Origin: Bacillota bacterium
Lineage (GTDB): Bacteria; Bacillota; Clostridia; Acetivibrionales; DSM-2933
Reading direction: 5' to 3'
Length of the DNA: 29,490 nt
Assembly: GCA_030705945.1 (NCBI GenBank)
Contig: JAUZPS010000003.1
Span: 1-29,490, forward strand
The notes below the pieces were generated by a model. The model saw nothing but the letters and a program-made list of their open reading frames with translations. It made no database searches and was not told where the DNA came from. Shown in pieces: positions 17,775 to 25,930 of the stretch. The position numbers and the translations under genes were made by a program. Within the stretch, counting starts at the first letter, position 1; each line of letters opens with the position of its first letter.

Positions 17775-18060
17775 TTTATCTAATTAATGGAGGAGTATAA
17801 TAATTATATTTCCATTACTGGAATACTGTGATATAATCAGTTTAAATATTACAGTTAAAACGGTAATTGATTGAATTTGCTGATTTTGGCATTATGTAAT
17901 TTGCAATTAAAAGAGAGAATAAAAATAAAGGTTTCTACTTACACATTATGAAGTTCAGTATAGTCTCGAAAAGTAACTGGGAATTAGCCTGAAAAAGTTA
18001 TTTTCAAAGTTGATTCATAAGAACAAGTTAAAAAACTTACTGTACCTTGAAAAAAGTATA

Positions 18061-18191
18061 TTGTTATAACAGGGCAAATAAAAAAGGGCATCCCTTTATT
18101 TGACTTATCTTTAGGTATGGCTCAAAGAACATGTCTACATATAAGCGCAGTCACTTCCGAAGTGGGAATGCCTAAGCAGTAACAAATAAAG
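18061..18191 (+). ncRNA. Candidate structured leader RNA with two exclusive folds
   Basis: A local hairpin joins CAAATAAA+GGG (18075-18082, 18086-18088) to CCC+TTTATTTG (18092-18102). The segment CTTTATTTG (18094-18102) can instead pair perfectly with CAAATAAAG (18183-18191). That would close a domain holding TTAGGTAT/ATGCCTAA (18111-18118, 18168-18175) and the hairpin CACTT-CCG-AAGTG (18152-18164). TTGTTA/TAACAA (18061-18066, 18180-18185) is a further option. The ribosome site of the next gene is about 32 bases downstream. I could not match it to a known riboswitch class. Confidence 0.4.
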
Positions 18192-18234
18192 AATAAATTT
18201 ATTAATATTATTTATTATTTTTGGAGTGTTAATA

Positions 18235-21033
18235 ATGAAAAAAATTTTAACTATTTTTACTTTTGTTGTATTTGTATTGATTATACAGTCTGTATCGGTA
18301 AAAGCAATCCAAGAAAATGTGCAGATGAAAATAGATAATGTTCCGATCAAATTCAATATGCCCTTTGAAGCTTCAAATGATGTATTGTATGCGCCGTTCA
18401 GAGAAACGATGAACTTCTTTGGCTTTGATGTGAAATGGGATAATACTACTATGAATGCAGATGCAGTAAAAGGAAACTTTAAAATAACAGTAAAATTTAA
18501 TAGTAAAGTTGCATTAATAGGCAACCAGCAAGTTTTTCTAAGCGCCCCTTCTTATTTAAAGAATAACCGACTATATATTCCTTCAGAAATAATAGAGGCA
18601 GGTCTGGAAAAGCCAATAACATGGGATAAAAAGAAAGGAATTCTATATGTTTCGAATGTATGCAATAGCAGCATTAAAGTAACTGATTCAAGCGAATGTA
18701 CTGTTTCACTGGGCAGTAGTATTCTTGCAAATATAACTTCAAGATATGGCGTTGATAAGCTTAATGACATGATAAATGATGCAGACAAGCTTATGGACGA
18801 AAATAATTTTACAGGCGCCATATACAAATATGAAAAGATACTCGAGAACATATCAAGCTCTAAAAATCCAAATGAATATGGACGAGTTAAAGTCAATATA
18901 GGTAATGCATATAACAGATTGGCATTAATATCAAATGAAGAAGAGAATGCCACTAGAGCTGTAATCGTATATGAGGAGGCCTTGAAGGTAAATACACTTA
19001 AAAACAATAATGTCATATATGGAGCTGCAAAAAAAGGGCTGGGGTATTCATATATTATTCTTTCGTCAATAAGAGACATTGAAAAGAATATAACCCAGGC
19101 TTTTTCTGCGTTTAACGAAGCTTTGAAGGTTTATACGGAAAACAAAAATCCTCTTGAGTATGCAGAAATTCAAAAATATCTCGGAACAGCATATATAAAG
19201 CTTTCGGAGACAAAAGATGCTCAAAGCAACTTGAAGACTGCAACAGGTTCTTTTGAAAAGGCCTTGGGGATATATTCCAGCAAGAATGATCTGCTGCAGC
19301 GCATAGAAATTAATAAGAATCTAGGCTGGATATATACAGATCTTGCTCGTATTTCAGATTCACAAATCAACCTTTCAAAAAGCTTGGAATATTATAGCAA
19401 AGCCCTTAAGTTATGCGATTATAAAGTGTATCCTTTACAATATGCTTTAATTCAATTGGACTTGGCATATTACTACAGAAAGGCAGCAGAGGTTAAAGAC
19501 AAGGAAGAAAACATTTTAAAGTCAATCAATGCGTATAAAGAATCATTGAAGGAATTTACCATTGAGAAATATAAATACAACTATGGATTGGCAAATGTGG
19601 GGCTAAGCGCCGCTTATAGAATTTTGTCTCAAGTGAGAGACTCGGATAAAAATCTTTCAAAGTCTGTAGCTGCAAATAATGAAGCTATGAAGGCTTTAAC
19701 GATTGTTAGATATCCTTTGAATTTTGCTGATGCGCAAAGGACATTGGGGATGGTTTATGATCAACTGTCTGATATAAAGAATAAAAAGGAGAACCTCTTT
19801 GAGGCAATATCTTTATACGAAGAAGCTCTTAAGGTCTATACGTATGAAAATTATCCACTTAATTATTATGAAGTTGAGTATGCTCTTGGGAATTGTTATA
19901 GAAAGTTAGCAAAAATATGTGATACAGGGGAAAATATTAATAAAGCTATAGAAATTTACTTAAATGCATTAAAAGTTTTCACTATCGACAAATACCCAAT
20001 AAAATATGGAGAGATACAAAGCAGCGCAGGTAGCGCATATAGAGATTTGGCTGAAGTAAAAGACAGAGAGGAGAATCTTAAGAGATCTATAAAAGCTTGT
20101 ACTGAAAGTTTAAAAGTTTTTACATATGAAAGTGAACCGTTAAAATATGCATCTCTACAAAACAGTCTGGGGTATTCATATATGACTTTAGGAGATAGTA
20201 TTGATGATGAAGAAATACTTATGAAGTCCTTTAATGCTTTTAAGGAAGCCTTAAAGGTTTATACCTTTGAGCAATATCCTATGCGGTATGCTGATGTAAA
20301 CTTCAACATGGGCTCTTCGTATTGGTCTTTGGCAGAGATCAAAGACACTGGGGAAAACCTTGAAAAAGCATTTGATTCTTATAAAGAGACATTGAGATAT
20401 TACACTCTTGATGAATACCCACAAGATTATGCATATTCTCAATATGCGTTAGGTTGCATATATACACAGATTGCAGATTTTAAATATTCGGAAGATACCC
20501 TTCCCCAAGCGCTTGAAAGTTGTAATGAAGCTTTAAAGGTTTATACAAAAGACAAATATCCTATTGATTATGCAAGGACGCTTAGAGTTCAAGGACAGAT
20601 ATATAAACTTTTTGCAGAAATTAAAGGCTCCAGTGAAATGGGTGAAAAGGCAGAACAGACTTTCGCGGAAGTGTTAAGTATTTTAACATTGGATGATTAT
20701 CCCGATGACTATGCAGAAGTTAAAGCCAAAGTAGGTGAAATGTATTACAATTTATCAGAAAAAATCGATAAGGAGAAAAATCTCCAAAGAGCAATTACTT
20801 CATTTCAGGATGCCAATAAAGCAAACCTGGAGCAGTATCCCGCAATGAGAGCAGATGTTGAAAAATATCTTGGGATTTCATTTTTTAGTATATCAGAAAT
20901 TAAAGATAAAGAAGATAATCTGAAGAAAGCATTAGAGCATTTTAAAATTGCTATACTTCTTGAGAAGAATAATACAGATTCAGAAGCTATTAAGGATTAT
21001 ATAACAAAGATAGAAAGCATGTTGGATATGTAG
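18235..21033 (+). CDS. Exported stalk-domain protein with about 15 TPR-like repeats
   Basis: 932 residues from the ATG at 18235, just after TTGGAGTG; a GTG at 18226 overlaps that site and is unlikely. Residues 1-24 are a signal peptide (MKKILTIFTFVVFVL, ending VKA). Residues about 28-135 match the copper-amine-oxidase N-terminal (stalk) domain, PF07833. This is a non-enzymatic module common on Clostridia surface proteins. A short Ser/Ile-rich joint (about 142-165) leads to repeats of about 47-48 residues filling the rest. The consensus is roughly KDxEENLxKAIxAYxEALKV, then YTxExYPxxYAxxQxxLGxxY. This is the TPR variant often seen beside CHAT proteases and in large Methanosarcina proteins. No anchor motif is visible. 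The paralogue at 21066 follows 32 bases later, so they are co-transcribed. Confidence 0.85.
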   Translation: MKKILTIFTFVVFVLIIQSVSVKAIQENVQMKIDNVPIKFNMPFEASNDVLYAPFRETMNFFGFDVKWDNTTMNADAVKGNFKITVKFNSKVALIGNQQVFLSAPSYLKNNRLYIPSEIIEAGLEKPITWDKKKGILYVSNVCNSSIKVTDSSECTVSLGSSILANITSRYGVDKLNDMINDADKLMDENNFTGAIYKYEKILENISSSKNPNEYGRVKVNIGNAYNRLALISNEEENATRAVIVYEEALKVNTLKNNNVIYGAAKKGLGYSYIILSSIRDIEKNITQAFSAFNEALKVYTENKNPLEYAEIQKYLGTAYIKLSETKDAQSNLKTATGSFEKALGIYSSKNDLLQRIEINKNLGWIYTDLARISDSQINLSKSLEYYSKALKLCDYKVYPLQYALIQLDLAYYYRKAAEVKDKEENILKSINAYKESLKEFTIEKYKYNYGLANVGLSAAYRILSQVRDSDKNLSKSVAANNEAMKALTIVRYPLNFADAQRTLGMVYDQLSDIKNKKENLFEAISLYEEALKVYTYENYPLNYYEVEYALGNCYRKLAKICDTGENINKAIEIYLNALKVFTIDKYPIKYGEIQSSAGSAYRDLAEVKDREENLKRSIKACTESLKVFTYESEPLKYASLQNSLGYSYMTLGDSIDDEEILMKSFNAFKEALKVYTFEQYPMRYADVNFNMGSSYWSLAEIKDTGENLEKAFDSYKETLRYYTLDEYPQDYAYSQYALGCIYTQIADFKYSEDTLPQALESCNEALKVYTKDKYPIDYARTLRVQGQIYKLFAEIKGSSEMGEKAEQTFAEVLSILTLDDYPDDYAEVKAKVGEMYYNLSEKIDKEKNLQRAITSFQDANKANLEQYPAMRADVEKYLGISFFSISEIKDKEDNLKKALEHFKIAILLEKNNTDSEAIKDYITKIESMLDM

Positions 21034-21065
21034 AATAAAATTGGGGGTTAGACAAAGGGAATCTT

Positions 21066-22592
21066 ATGAGAAGAAGAATAGTACGAGTGATTTTGAGTAT
21101 CGTTATAATTATATTAACTGTAATGGTTTTTACTTTTGGAATATTTGCAGAGAATATTGAAGTCTGGACTCGGAATATTGACATAGAGTTTAAAAAATCA
21201 ACAAAAATAATAAATAATGAGCCCTATATTGAATTAAGGGCGGTTTTAGAAGCTATAGGGTGGAAAGTCTATTGGAATAGTGAAAAAAAAACTGTTTTAG
21301 GTGTTAAAGGGGATGAAAAGCTAGACTTCAAAATTGGAAGCATCGACTCGGTTATTAATGGTAAGCATGTCGTTCTAGATAAACCCCTTTTCATAAGTAA
21401 TGGTACGGTATATGTCCAAAGCAAATTTATTGCCCAGCAATTCGGGACAAAAATAAGGTGGGATAGAAAGAATAACCTCATTATTATGTCAATAAAAAAT
21501 TCATGTAATGTAGATGTAAGCGGTAATGGAAATATAATAATTGTCGGTGACGGAATTATTGTCAATATATTTGAACCTTATAGCATTGATACCATATACG
21601 ATTTGATAGATGATGCGGACAAGCTGCTTAATGCCAAAAAATCTGAGGATGCTCTTGATAAGTATGGAGAGATAATTGAAAGCTTAGGGGACAATGGCAA
21701 TGAAGATATATACGCGCAAGTGATGAATAATATGGGAAATGCATATACCATTATGGCGGAAGTCAAAAATGGAAGGAAAAATGCAGAATCAGCAATTGAA
21801 TGCTATAATAAAGCTCTTCAGATATATTCTAAAAATTTAAATAACGTCAATTACTATATCACAATAAATAATTTAGGAAATGCATTAGATCTTCTGTACG
21901 ATTTTAGCGGAAAGAAGGATTATTTGTTAATGAAGCTTGACAAGTATAAAGAATCATTAAAATACAATTGGCCGGATTTGAATTATGAAAAAGCCTCAAT
22001 TAATTATAATCTGGGAAAAACGTACTTTGAGATGGGAGAAAATAAGCTGTCTTTAGAAAACCTTTCTTATTCTAAGGAGATTTACTTGAAGATACTTGAA
22101 ACTTTGGATGAAAATAAAAATAAGTCTGAATGGGCTATGATTCAGAATAATCTTGGTAATGTCTACAGGCTTTTATCTATGCAGGCAAATAGGGAAGAAA
22201 ATATGGAAAAGGCTATTGAAGCATACAGTAAAGCGCTTAATGTTATGTCGATAGAAAGTTGTCCTTTTGATTATGCAAATATACATAAATATATTGGTGA
22301 TCTATATAAAACATCATTTGAAGAAAATAATTCTTATGAGTATATTAATGAAGCTATCAAACAATATAAGGAAAGTCTTAGATTTTATTCATTGGAATGC
22401 TATCCGATAAATTACGCAAAAGTTAATTATGAATTAGGAAGTTTGTATATAGCTTTGTCTGATTTAACAGATCAAGACAAAAATAAAATATTGGCAAAGT
22501 CATTCCTAGAAGAGGCCTTAAAAGTATTGGACAAGGAAGATTATCCTTATTATTACAGCTTATTGAAAGAAGATTTAAATCAAATCAATTGA
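21066..22592 (+). CDS. Exported stalk-domain/TPR protein, shorter paralogue
   Basis: 508 residues; ATG 21066 follows AAAGGGA. It repeats the plan of the preceding protein: a signal peptide (about 1-29, with a hydrophobic core and FGIFAE), a stalk domain (about 38-140), a short joint beginning CNVDVSGNGN that parallels CNSSIKVTDS in the neighbour, then about seven TPR-like repeats (about 170-508). The conserved DDADKL motif opens the repeat region of both proteins. The two probably arose by duplication and then changed repeat number. TPR arrays bind peptides or other proteins, so a scaffold or receptor role on the cell surface is the likely reading. No enzyme domain is visible. The HTH gene starts 58 bases later. 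Confidence 0.85.
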   Translation: MRRRIVRVILSIVIIILTVMVFTFGIFAENIEVWTRNIDIEFKKSTKIINNEPYIELRAVLEAIGWKVYWNSEKKTVLGVKGDEKLDFKIGSIDSVINGKHVVLDKPLFISNGTVYVQSKFIAQQFGTKIRWDRKNNLIIMSIKNSCNVDVSGNGNIIIVGDGIIVNIFEPYSIDTIYDLIDDADKLLNAKKSEDALDKYGEIIESLGDNGNEDIYAQVMNNMGNAYTIMAEVKNGRKNAESAIECYNKALQIYSKNLNNVNYYITINNLGNALDLLYDFSGKKDYLLMKLDKYKESLKYNWPDLNYEKASINYNLGKTYFEMGENKLSLENLSYSKEIYLKILETLDENKNKSEWAMIQNNLGNVYRLLSMQANREENMEKAIEAYSKALNVMSIESCPFDYANIHKYIGDLYKTSFEENNSYEYINEAIKQYKESLRFYSLECYPINYAKVNYELGSLYIALSDLTDQDKNKILAKSFLEEALKVLDKEDYPYYYSLLKEDLNQIN

Positions 22593-22650
22593 TTTTACTT
22601 TTTAAAAGTTCTTTTTTATAAAAATGAAATATTAGTGGGGGGAGCAATTT

Positions 22651-23742
22651 ATGGAAAAAGGTACTTTGAACGTTAGAAACTTACTGGATGTTATTTTAAA
22701 AAATAATAATAAAAATGAAAAGATATTGTATGAAGAGTATTTATTTAAAGACGCATCTACTGTATCTAGATGGAAGAATAATAAGTTGGTTCCTAGTGAT
22801 AAAGACATAGAGAAAATTGTTGAATTTGCCAAGGATAAGTCAACTGAAGTACAGCGTATGTTAATTAGACAGCATATTGAAAATATGATTAACCTTTCTT
22901 GTCTTGATAGTGATATTAAATCATTAATTCTTGAGGTGGAAGACTTTTCTAAATTTCTTACAGAAGTTTTTAATGTTGCTACTTCTGCATATTATTGTGA
23001 TATGGAAAATCCTATTTCATTGAGTAAAAAAGATAAAGTTAGTGATTTTATGTATAAAGATAATGATACGGCTGATTCTTTACAAGGTATTGATGGCAAG
23101 TATTCCGGGATTATGAAATTCAATATGGTATTGGCTAGGAATGATAAGAATGACAAGAATGAGAAAGGTATTTCCCATTACAATGAGCATGAAAATAGTA
23201 ATGATTATATGAAAGAAGGTGAGCAAAGCAAGTCGCGTGAATATAAAATAGGAGCAAAAGCTATTCTGGGTATTTTGGTGCTTGGAGCAATCTTGAGTTT
23301 TATTATAATGCAGATGTCAAGGAACAACCATGAAGATACAGTCATTTATGCAGCGCCGCCTAGCCATCAAGAGACAAATACTCCCATTAATACTTTCACT
23401 CCTGTACCGACACTATCTAGTACACATCTAGCGATACAAACCCCTATTCCTACAAAGGTACATGAACTAGTAAAGGCTCCAAAAACCATAAACAAAACCA
23501 ATAATAAAAATGAAGGATCAGAGATAAATGCTAATATAAATATAAATGATTCCGTTGGCGCAAATGTTCAATTGGGGGAAAATAATTTTATTACCAGAGA
23601 TGGCGATTACACTAAAGGCGCAAAAATTGATGGTCATGATGCATTATCCACACCAACCCAATCAACTCAATCAACCCAATCAACCCAATCAACTCAATCA
23701 ACTCAATCAACTTCATCCGATAAATCTGTTATAAATGAATAA
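22651..23742 (+). CDS. Membrane-tethered HTH protein with TQS-repeat outer tail
   Basis: 363 residues; ATG 22651 follows GTGGGGGGAG. Residues about 7-64 look like a Cro/XRE-type helix-turn-helix: DASTVSRWKNNKLVPSDKDI fits the usual StVSRWknGkrxPs recognition-helix pattern. A polar helical segment follows to about 200. A single membrane span (about 203-223, ILGILVLGAILSFIIMQM) comes next, so the HTH is inside and the C-terminus outside. The outer part has a Pro/Thr linker, then a Gly/Asn-rich piece (INININDSVGANVQL, GDYTKGAKIDG) and a tail of six TQS units. The layout resembles RodZ- or CadC-like proteins, but no RodZ hallmark is seen. As last gene of the stalk/TPR operon it may sense or control those surface proteins. 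DNA binding is inferred only. Confidence 0.7.
   Translation: MEKGTLNVRNLLDVILKNNNKNEKILYEEYLFKDASTVSRWKNNKLVPSDKDIEKIVEFAKDKSTEVQRMLIRQHIENMINLSCLDSDIKSLILEVEDFSKFLTEVFNVATSAYYCDMENPISLSKKDKVSDFMYKDNDTADSLQGIDGKYSGIMKFNMVLARNDKNDKNEKGISHYNEHENSNDYMKEGEQSKSREYKIGAKAILGILVLGAILSFIIMQMSRNNHEDTVIYAAPPSHQETNTPINTFTPVPTLSSTHLAIQTPIPTKVHELVKAPKTINKTNNKNEGSEINANININDSVGANVQLGENNFITRDGDYTKGAKIDGHDALSTPTQSTQSTQSTQSTQSTQSTSSDKSVINE
23656..23712 (+). repeat. 9-base tandem repeat coding TQS
   Basis: Six units of ACY-CAA-TCA (23656-23709) plus one more ACT. The only variation is C/T in the third position of the Thr codon. The length may vary between strains by slippage. Confidence 0.85.
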
Positions 23743-23758
23743 TGGCATAATGTAAAAG

Positions 23759-23805
23759 AGGGGTGTTGCTTTTCTACTTAAAGTAGATATGTAACACTCC
23801 TTTTT
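23759..23805 (+). terminator. Rho-independent terminator of the stalk/TPR/HTH operon
   Basis: AGGGGTGTT (23759-23767) pairs with AACACTCCT (23793-23801) with one G-T pair. An inner CTAC/GTAG stem lies between, and five T follow. It begins 16 bases after the HTH gene stop. Confidence 0.8.
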
Positions 23806-23921
23806 ACGCATAATATATGCAACAATAATGCACAAAACAATCAAACATATTGCAATCACCGCATTCCAATAGCGCGCTAGAATTATTAACAAGATATATA
23901 TAAAAAAGGGGAGCGGGTTTA

Positions 23922-24311
23922 ATGGTTGATAGCGGCATTTCTGTTGTAATCTTATGTGTTTCTGTAGCAGTTATTCTTGTCACAATATTCAAAATAGCTG
24001 TTTTAATAGTTGAGTTATTTAAAAAAGAAAGACAATTTGAGATCAATGGGTTAAAAGGATGCATTTCATTTATTTTGTCATCAGGCCTTCTGGCGGGAAT
24101 AGGTTACTGTCTTTACCATGTTCCATATATTTTGCTTAAGGGCGCATCATGGAATATGGTAGATAAGATGGGGCCTGGATATGTAAAAAACTCAGTTATT
24201 TACATATCTGCTGTAATAGTGGTTCTCTACCTGTATTTTATTCTTACTTCCCATTTTATAAAAAAAAGATATATCGATTTTCATGATAATGGTATTAAGT
24301 ATGATAAGTAG
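23922..24311 (+). CDS. Small membrane protein of unknown function
   Basis: 129 residues; the ATG follows AGGGGAG by 8 bases. There are three clear hydrophobic segments: about residues 7-32, 46-70 and 89-109. The short hydrophilic end HFIKKRYIDFHDNGIKYDK is probably cytoplasmic. No family is recognised. It lies alone after the terminator at 23759-23805 and 270 bases before the next gene, so it is likely a single-gene transcript. Codon use matches its AT-rich neighbours. A protein this small could be a regulator, an immunity protein or a membrane adaptor; nothing in the sequence decides between these. Confidence 0.65.
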   Translation: MVDSGISVVILCVSVAVILVTIFKIAVLIVELFKKERQFEINGLKGCISFILSSGLLAGIGYCLYHVPYILLKGASWNMVDKMGPGYVKNSVIYISAVIVVLYLYFILTSHFIKKRYIDFHDNGIKYDK

Positions 24312-24413
24312 AATCGGAAACTCTATTATTTTTTTTACAATAAATAAAGCGCTAGACCGGGTTATTGGCAGTGATAGTATTAATGTTGCTATCAAAAGTC
24401 GTTTATACCTATA

Positions 24414-24493
24414 TATTTTGCAATAAACATTTCTAAATAACGATACCGAGTTCATAGGCAATTATGTAAATATATTTGTGAAAGCTATTATAG
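24414..24493. repeat. Three-block element, copy 2
   Basis: Block 1 is TATTTTGCAATAAACATTT (24414-24432), identical to copy 1. Block 2 is ATACCGAGTTCATAGG (24443-24458). Block 3 begins TTGTGAAA at 24476 and ends GCTATTATAG at 24493. It lies 88 bases before the Ntn-hydrolase gene. A separate TGATAG/CTATCA inverted repeat (24372-24394) stands just before it. Confidence 0.5.
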
Positions 24494-24581
24494 CAATAAC
24501 CCATGATTATCTATTAGAAACAGTGGGGGCATAGGGGTTAAAAATAATTTTAAATTTGCATTTAATTGGGAGGATTACATA

Positions 24582-25874
24582 ATGAGAAGATTAGGGGTCG
24601 CAGTACTTTTGTGCGCGCTTGTTTTACAAATCGGGTGTGGAAGTCAAATCTTTATAACTAAAGGATCAGCAAACTATAAGTCAAGCTGCGTTGCTATTAA
24701 TGATAAAGGTAACTACTATGATGTCGTAATTGATTATAGCAAAGGTCTTAATCACAAACAGGTTGGAGAACAGTTTGCTAAAGGAATCCTAAAAGTTATA
24801 CCCGATTATGAAGAAATTATAGACTCATACATTGCGGAAAACATACCTGAAATCTATTATGAAAAGTCATTTCAGAGAGTTGAAGACATAAAACCACAGC
24901 TTAAAAAGGAATATATAGATGAAATTGAGGGAATGGCAGAGGTTTTTTCAGGCGGTAAAAGTAATGTAAGGATGGACAAAAAACTTTCTAAGGATGAAGT
25001 ATATCTCTTTAATTTATTTCTAGACGTAGTAAAGGGATCGCAGTGCAGCTTTGTATCGGTATACGGTTCGCGGTCATCAACAAATAAAACAATAACCGGA
25101 AGAAGTTTGGATTGGTATGGAGGAGATAGGAATCAGCTTCCAAGGATTCAAGCGGTAATAACCATAAAAAATCCGGGAAGTAGTATTTGCTCTATCGGAT
25201 ATATGGGTTTTTTGGGTGTAATTACTGGGTTTAATGACAGTAAGGTATTTGCGGCAATCCAGGAATCACCAGTTGGTACACCATATGAATCAACTGGTAA
25301 AAGGTCTTATGCTTTAGATTTAAGAGAAGGACTGGAGAATAAGAAAACTTTGAATGAGGCGGCAGAGTTTATGATGGATTCAAGCAAACAGTATGCAGCC
25401 AACCACTTGATTGTTTTTTCAGATCCAACAATGAGTAAGGTATTGGAAAATAATATAAGTGGTGTCAGCTGTACAGGAGGACATGTTAAAAGAGCTCTAA
25501 GAAGCTCCGATTCCAAGCTGAACAGCGGGATAGATTGGGGAATAAAAGATGCAATTGCTTGTGTAAATTCATTTTTACTCTATGGTAACCATGATAATCA
25601 TACAATCAATGGGTACAACACAAGAAGATGGCAGTACATAAAAGAACAGTTCGCTGACGATACGGCTAAGACTCCGGAGGATATAAAAAAGCTTATGTCC
25701 TATTGCAATAGGAGCCCAAGTCCATTTTCTGATACAAAATATCTATATAATAAGGCAACTCTTAATACTATATTATTCCAACCGGATACGCTTTCGCTGG
25801 AGGTTTATTTTTTCCCGAGAAACACACTTAAAGTACCAGTAAAGCCAACATTCGAGAAAATAAAAGTGTTCTAA
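24582..25874 (+). CDS. Exported C45-type Ntn hydrolase (acyltransferase/acylase-like)
   Basis: 430 residues; ATG 24582 follows GGGAGG by 8 bases. The N-terminus is a signal sequence ending LQIGC (C19). This looks like a lipoprotein site, although Gln at -3 is not canonical, so secretion or an uncleaved anchor is possible. The body fits the C45 / acyl-CoA:6-aminopenicillanate acyltransferase-like family of Ntn hydrolases. The likely nucleophile is C155 in QCSFVSVYG, followed by the family signature GRSLDW. Such enzymes cut themselves before the Cys and then hydrolyse or transfer amide-linked acyl groups. The segment before C155 would be the propeptide. The NRPS gene starts 56 bases later on the same strand, so this enzyme may trim or modify the lipopeptide outside the membrane. 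Fold call is good; the substrate is inferred. Confidence 0.7.
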   Translation: MRRLGVAVLLCALVLQIGCGSQIFITKGSANYKSSCVAINDKGNYYDVVIDYSKGLNHKQVGEQFAKGILKVIPDYEEIIDSYIAENIPEIYYEKSFQRVEDIKPQLKKEYIDEIEGMAEVFSGGKSNVRMDKKLSKDEVYLFNLFLDVVKGSQCSFVSVYGSRSSTNKTITGRSLDWYGGDRNQLPRIQAVITIKNPGSSICSIGYMGFLGVITGFNDSKVFAAIQESPVGTPYESTGKRSYALDLREGLENKKTLNEAAEFMMDSSKQYAANHLIVFSDPTMSKVLENNISGVSCTGGHVKRALRSSDSKLNSGIDWGIKDAIACVNSFLLYGNHDNHTINGYNTRRWQYIKEQFADDTAKTPEDIKKLMSYCNRSPSPFSDTKYLYNKATLNTILFQPDTLSLEVYFFPRNTLKVPVKPTFEKIKVF

Positions 25875-25930
25875 TTAATGATTAAAGGACTAGCATTGCT
25901 AAATATATATCTGCTGAAGGAGTCAAAAAA

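Larger units (their letters stand above)
17393..18234. other. Long non-coding region between divergent cotJ and stalk/TPR genes
   Basis: About 840 AT-rich bases with no believable gene on either strand. It must carry the promoters of both divergent operons. Visible structure: an inverted repeat near cotJA (17439-17486), a three-block element also present before 24582 (17636-17724), a nested hairpin (17701-17774) and a candidate structured leader (18061-18191). Confidence 0.7.

Noticed and set aside
18111..18140. M-box (magnesium) riboswitch
   Set aside because: TTAGGTATGGCTC resembles the first bases of the M-box, but the rest of its conserved core does not follow.
18071..18191. Cyclic-di-GMP (GEMM-I) riboswitch
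   Set aside because: AGGGCAAA at 18071 is suggestive, but the second core motif (GACGCAAAGCC-like) and the 3' core are absent.
18552..19079. 175-codon open frame on the minus strand
   Set aside because: It is antisense to the start of the TPR array and arises from its regular codon pattern.
22593..22650. Terminator between the second TPR gene and the HTH gene
   Set aside because: ACTTTTTAAAAGT followed by T looks like one, but a stable stem would have only 4 pairs. Read-through and co-transcription are more likely.
23656..23712. CRISPR array
   Set aside because: The units are 9 bases, in frame, without spacers, and code for a TQS tail.
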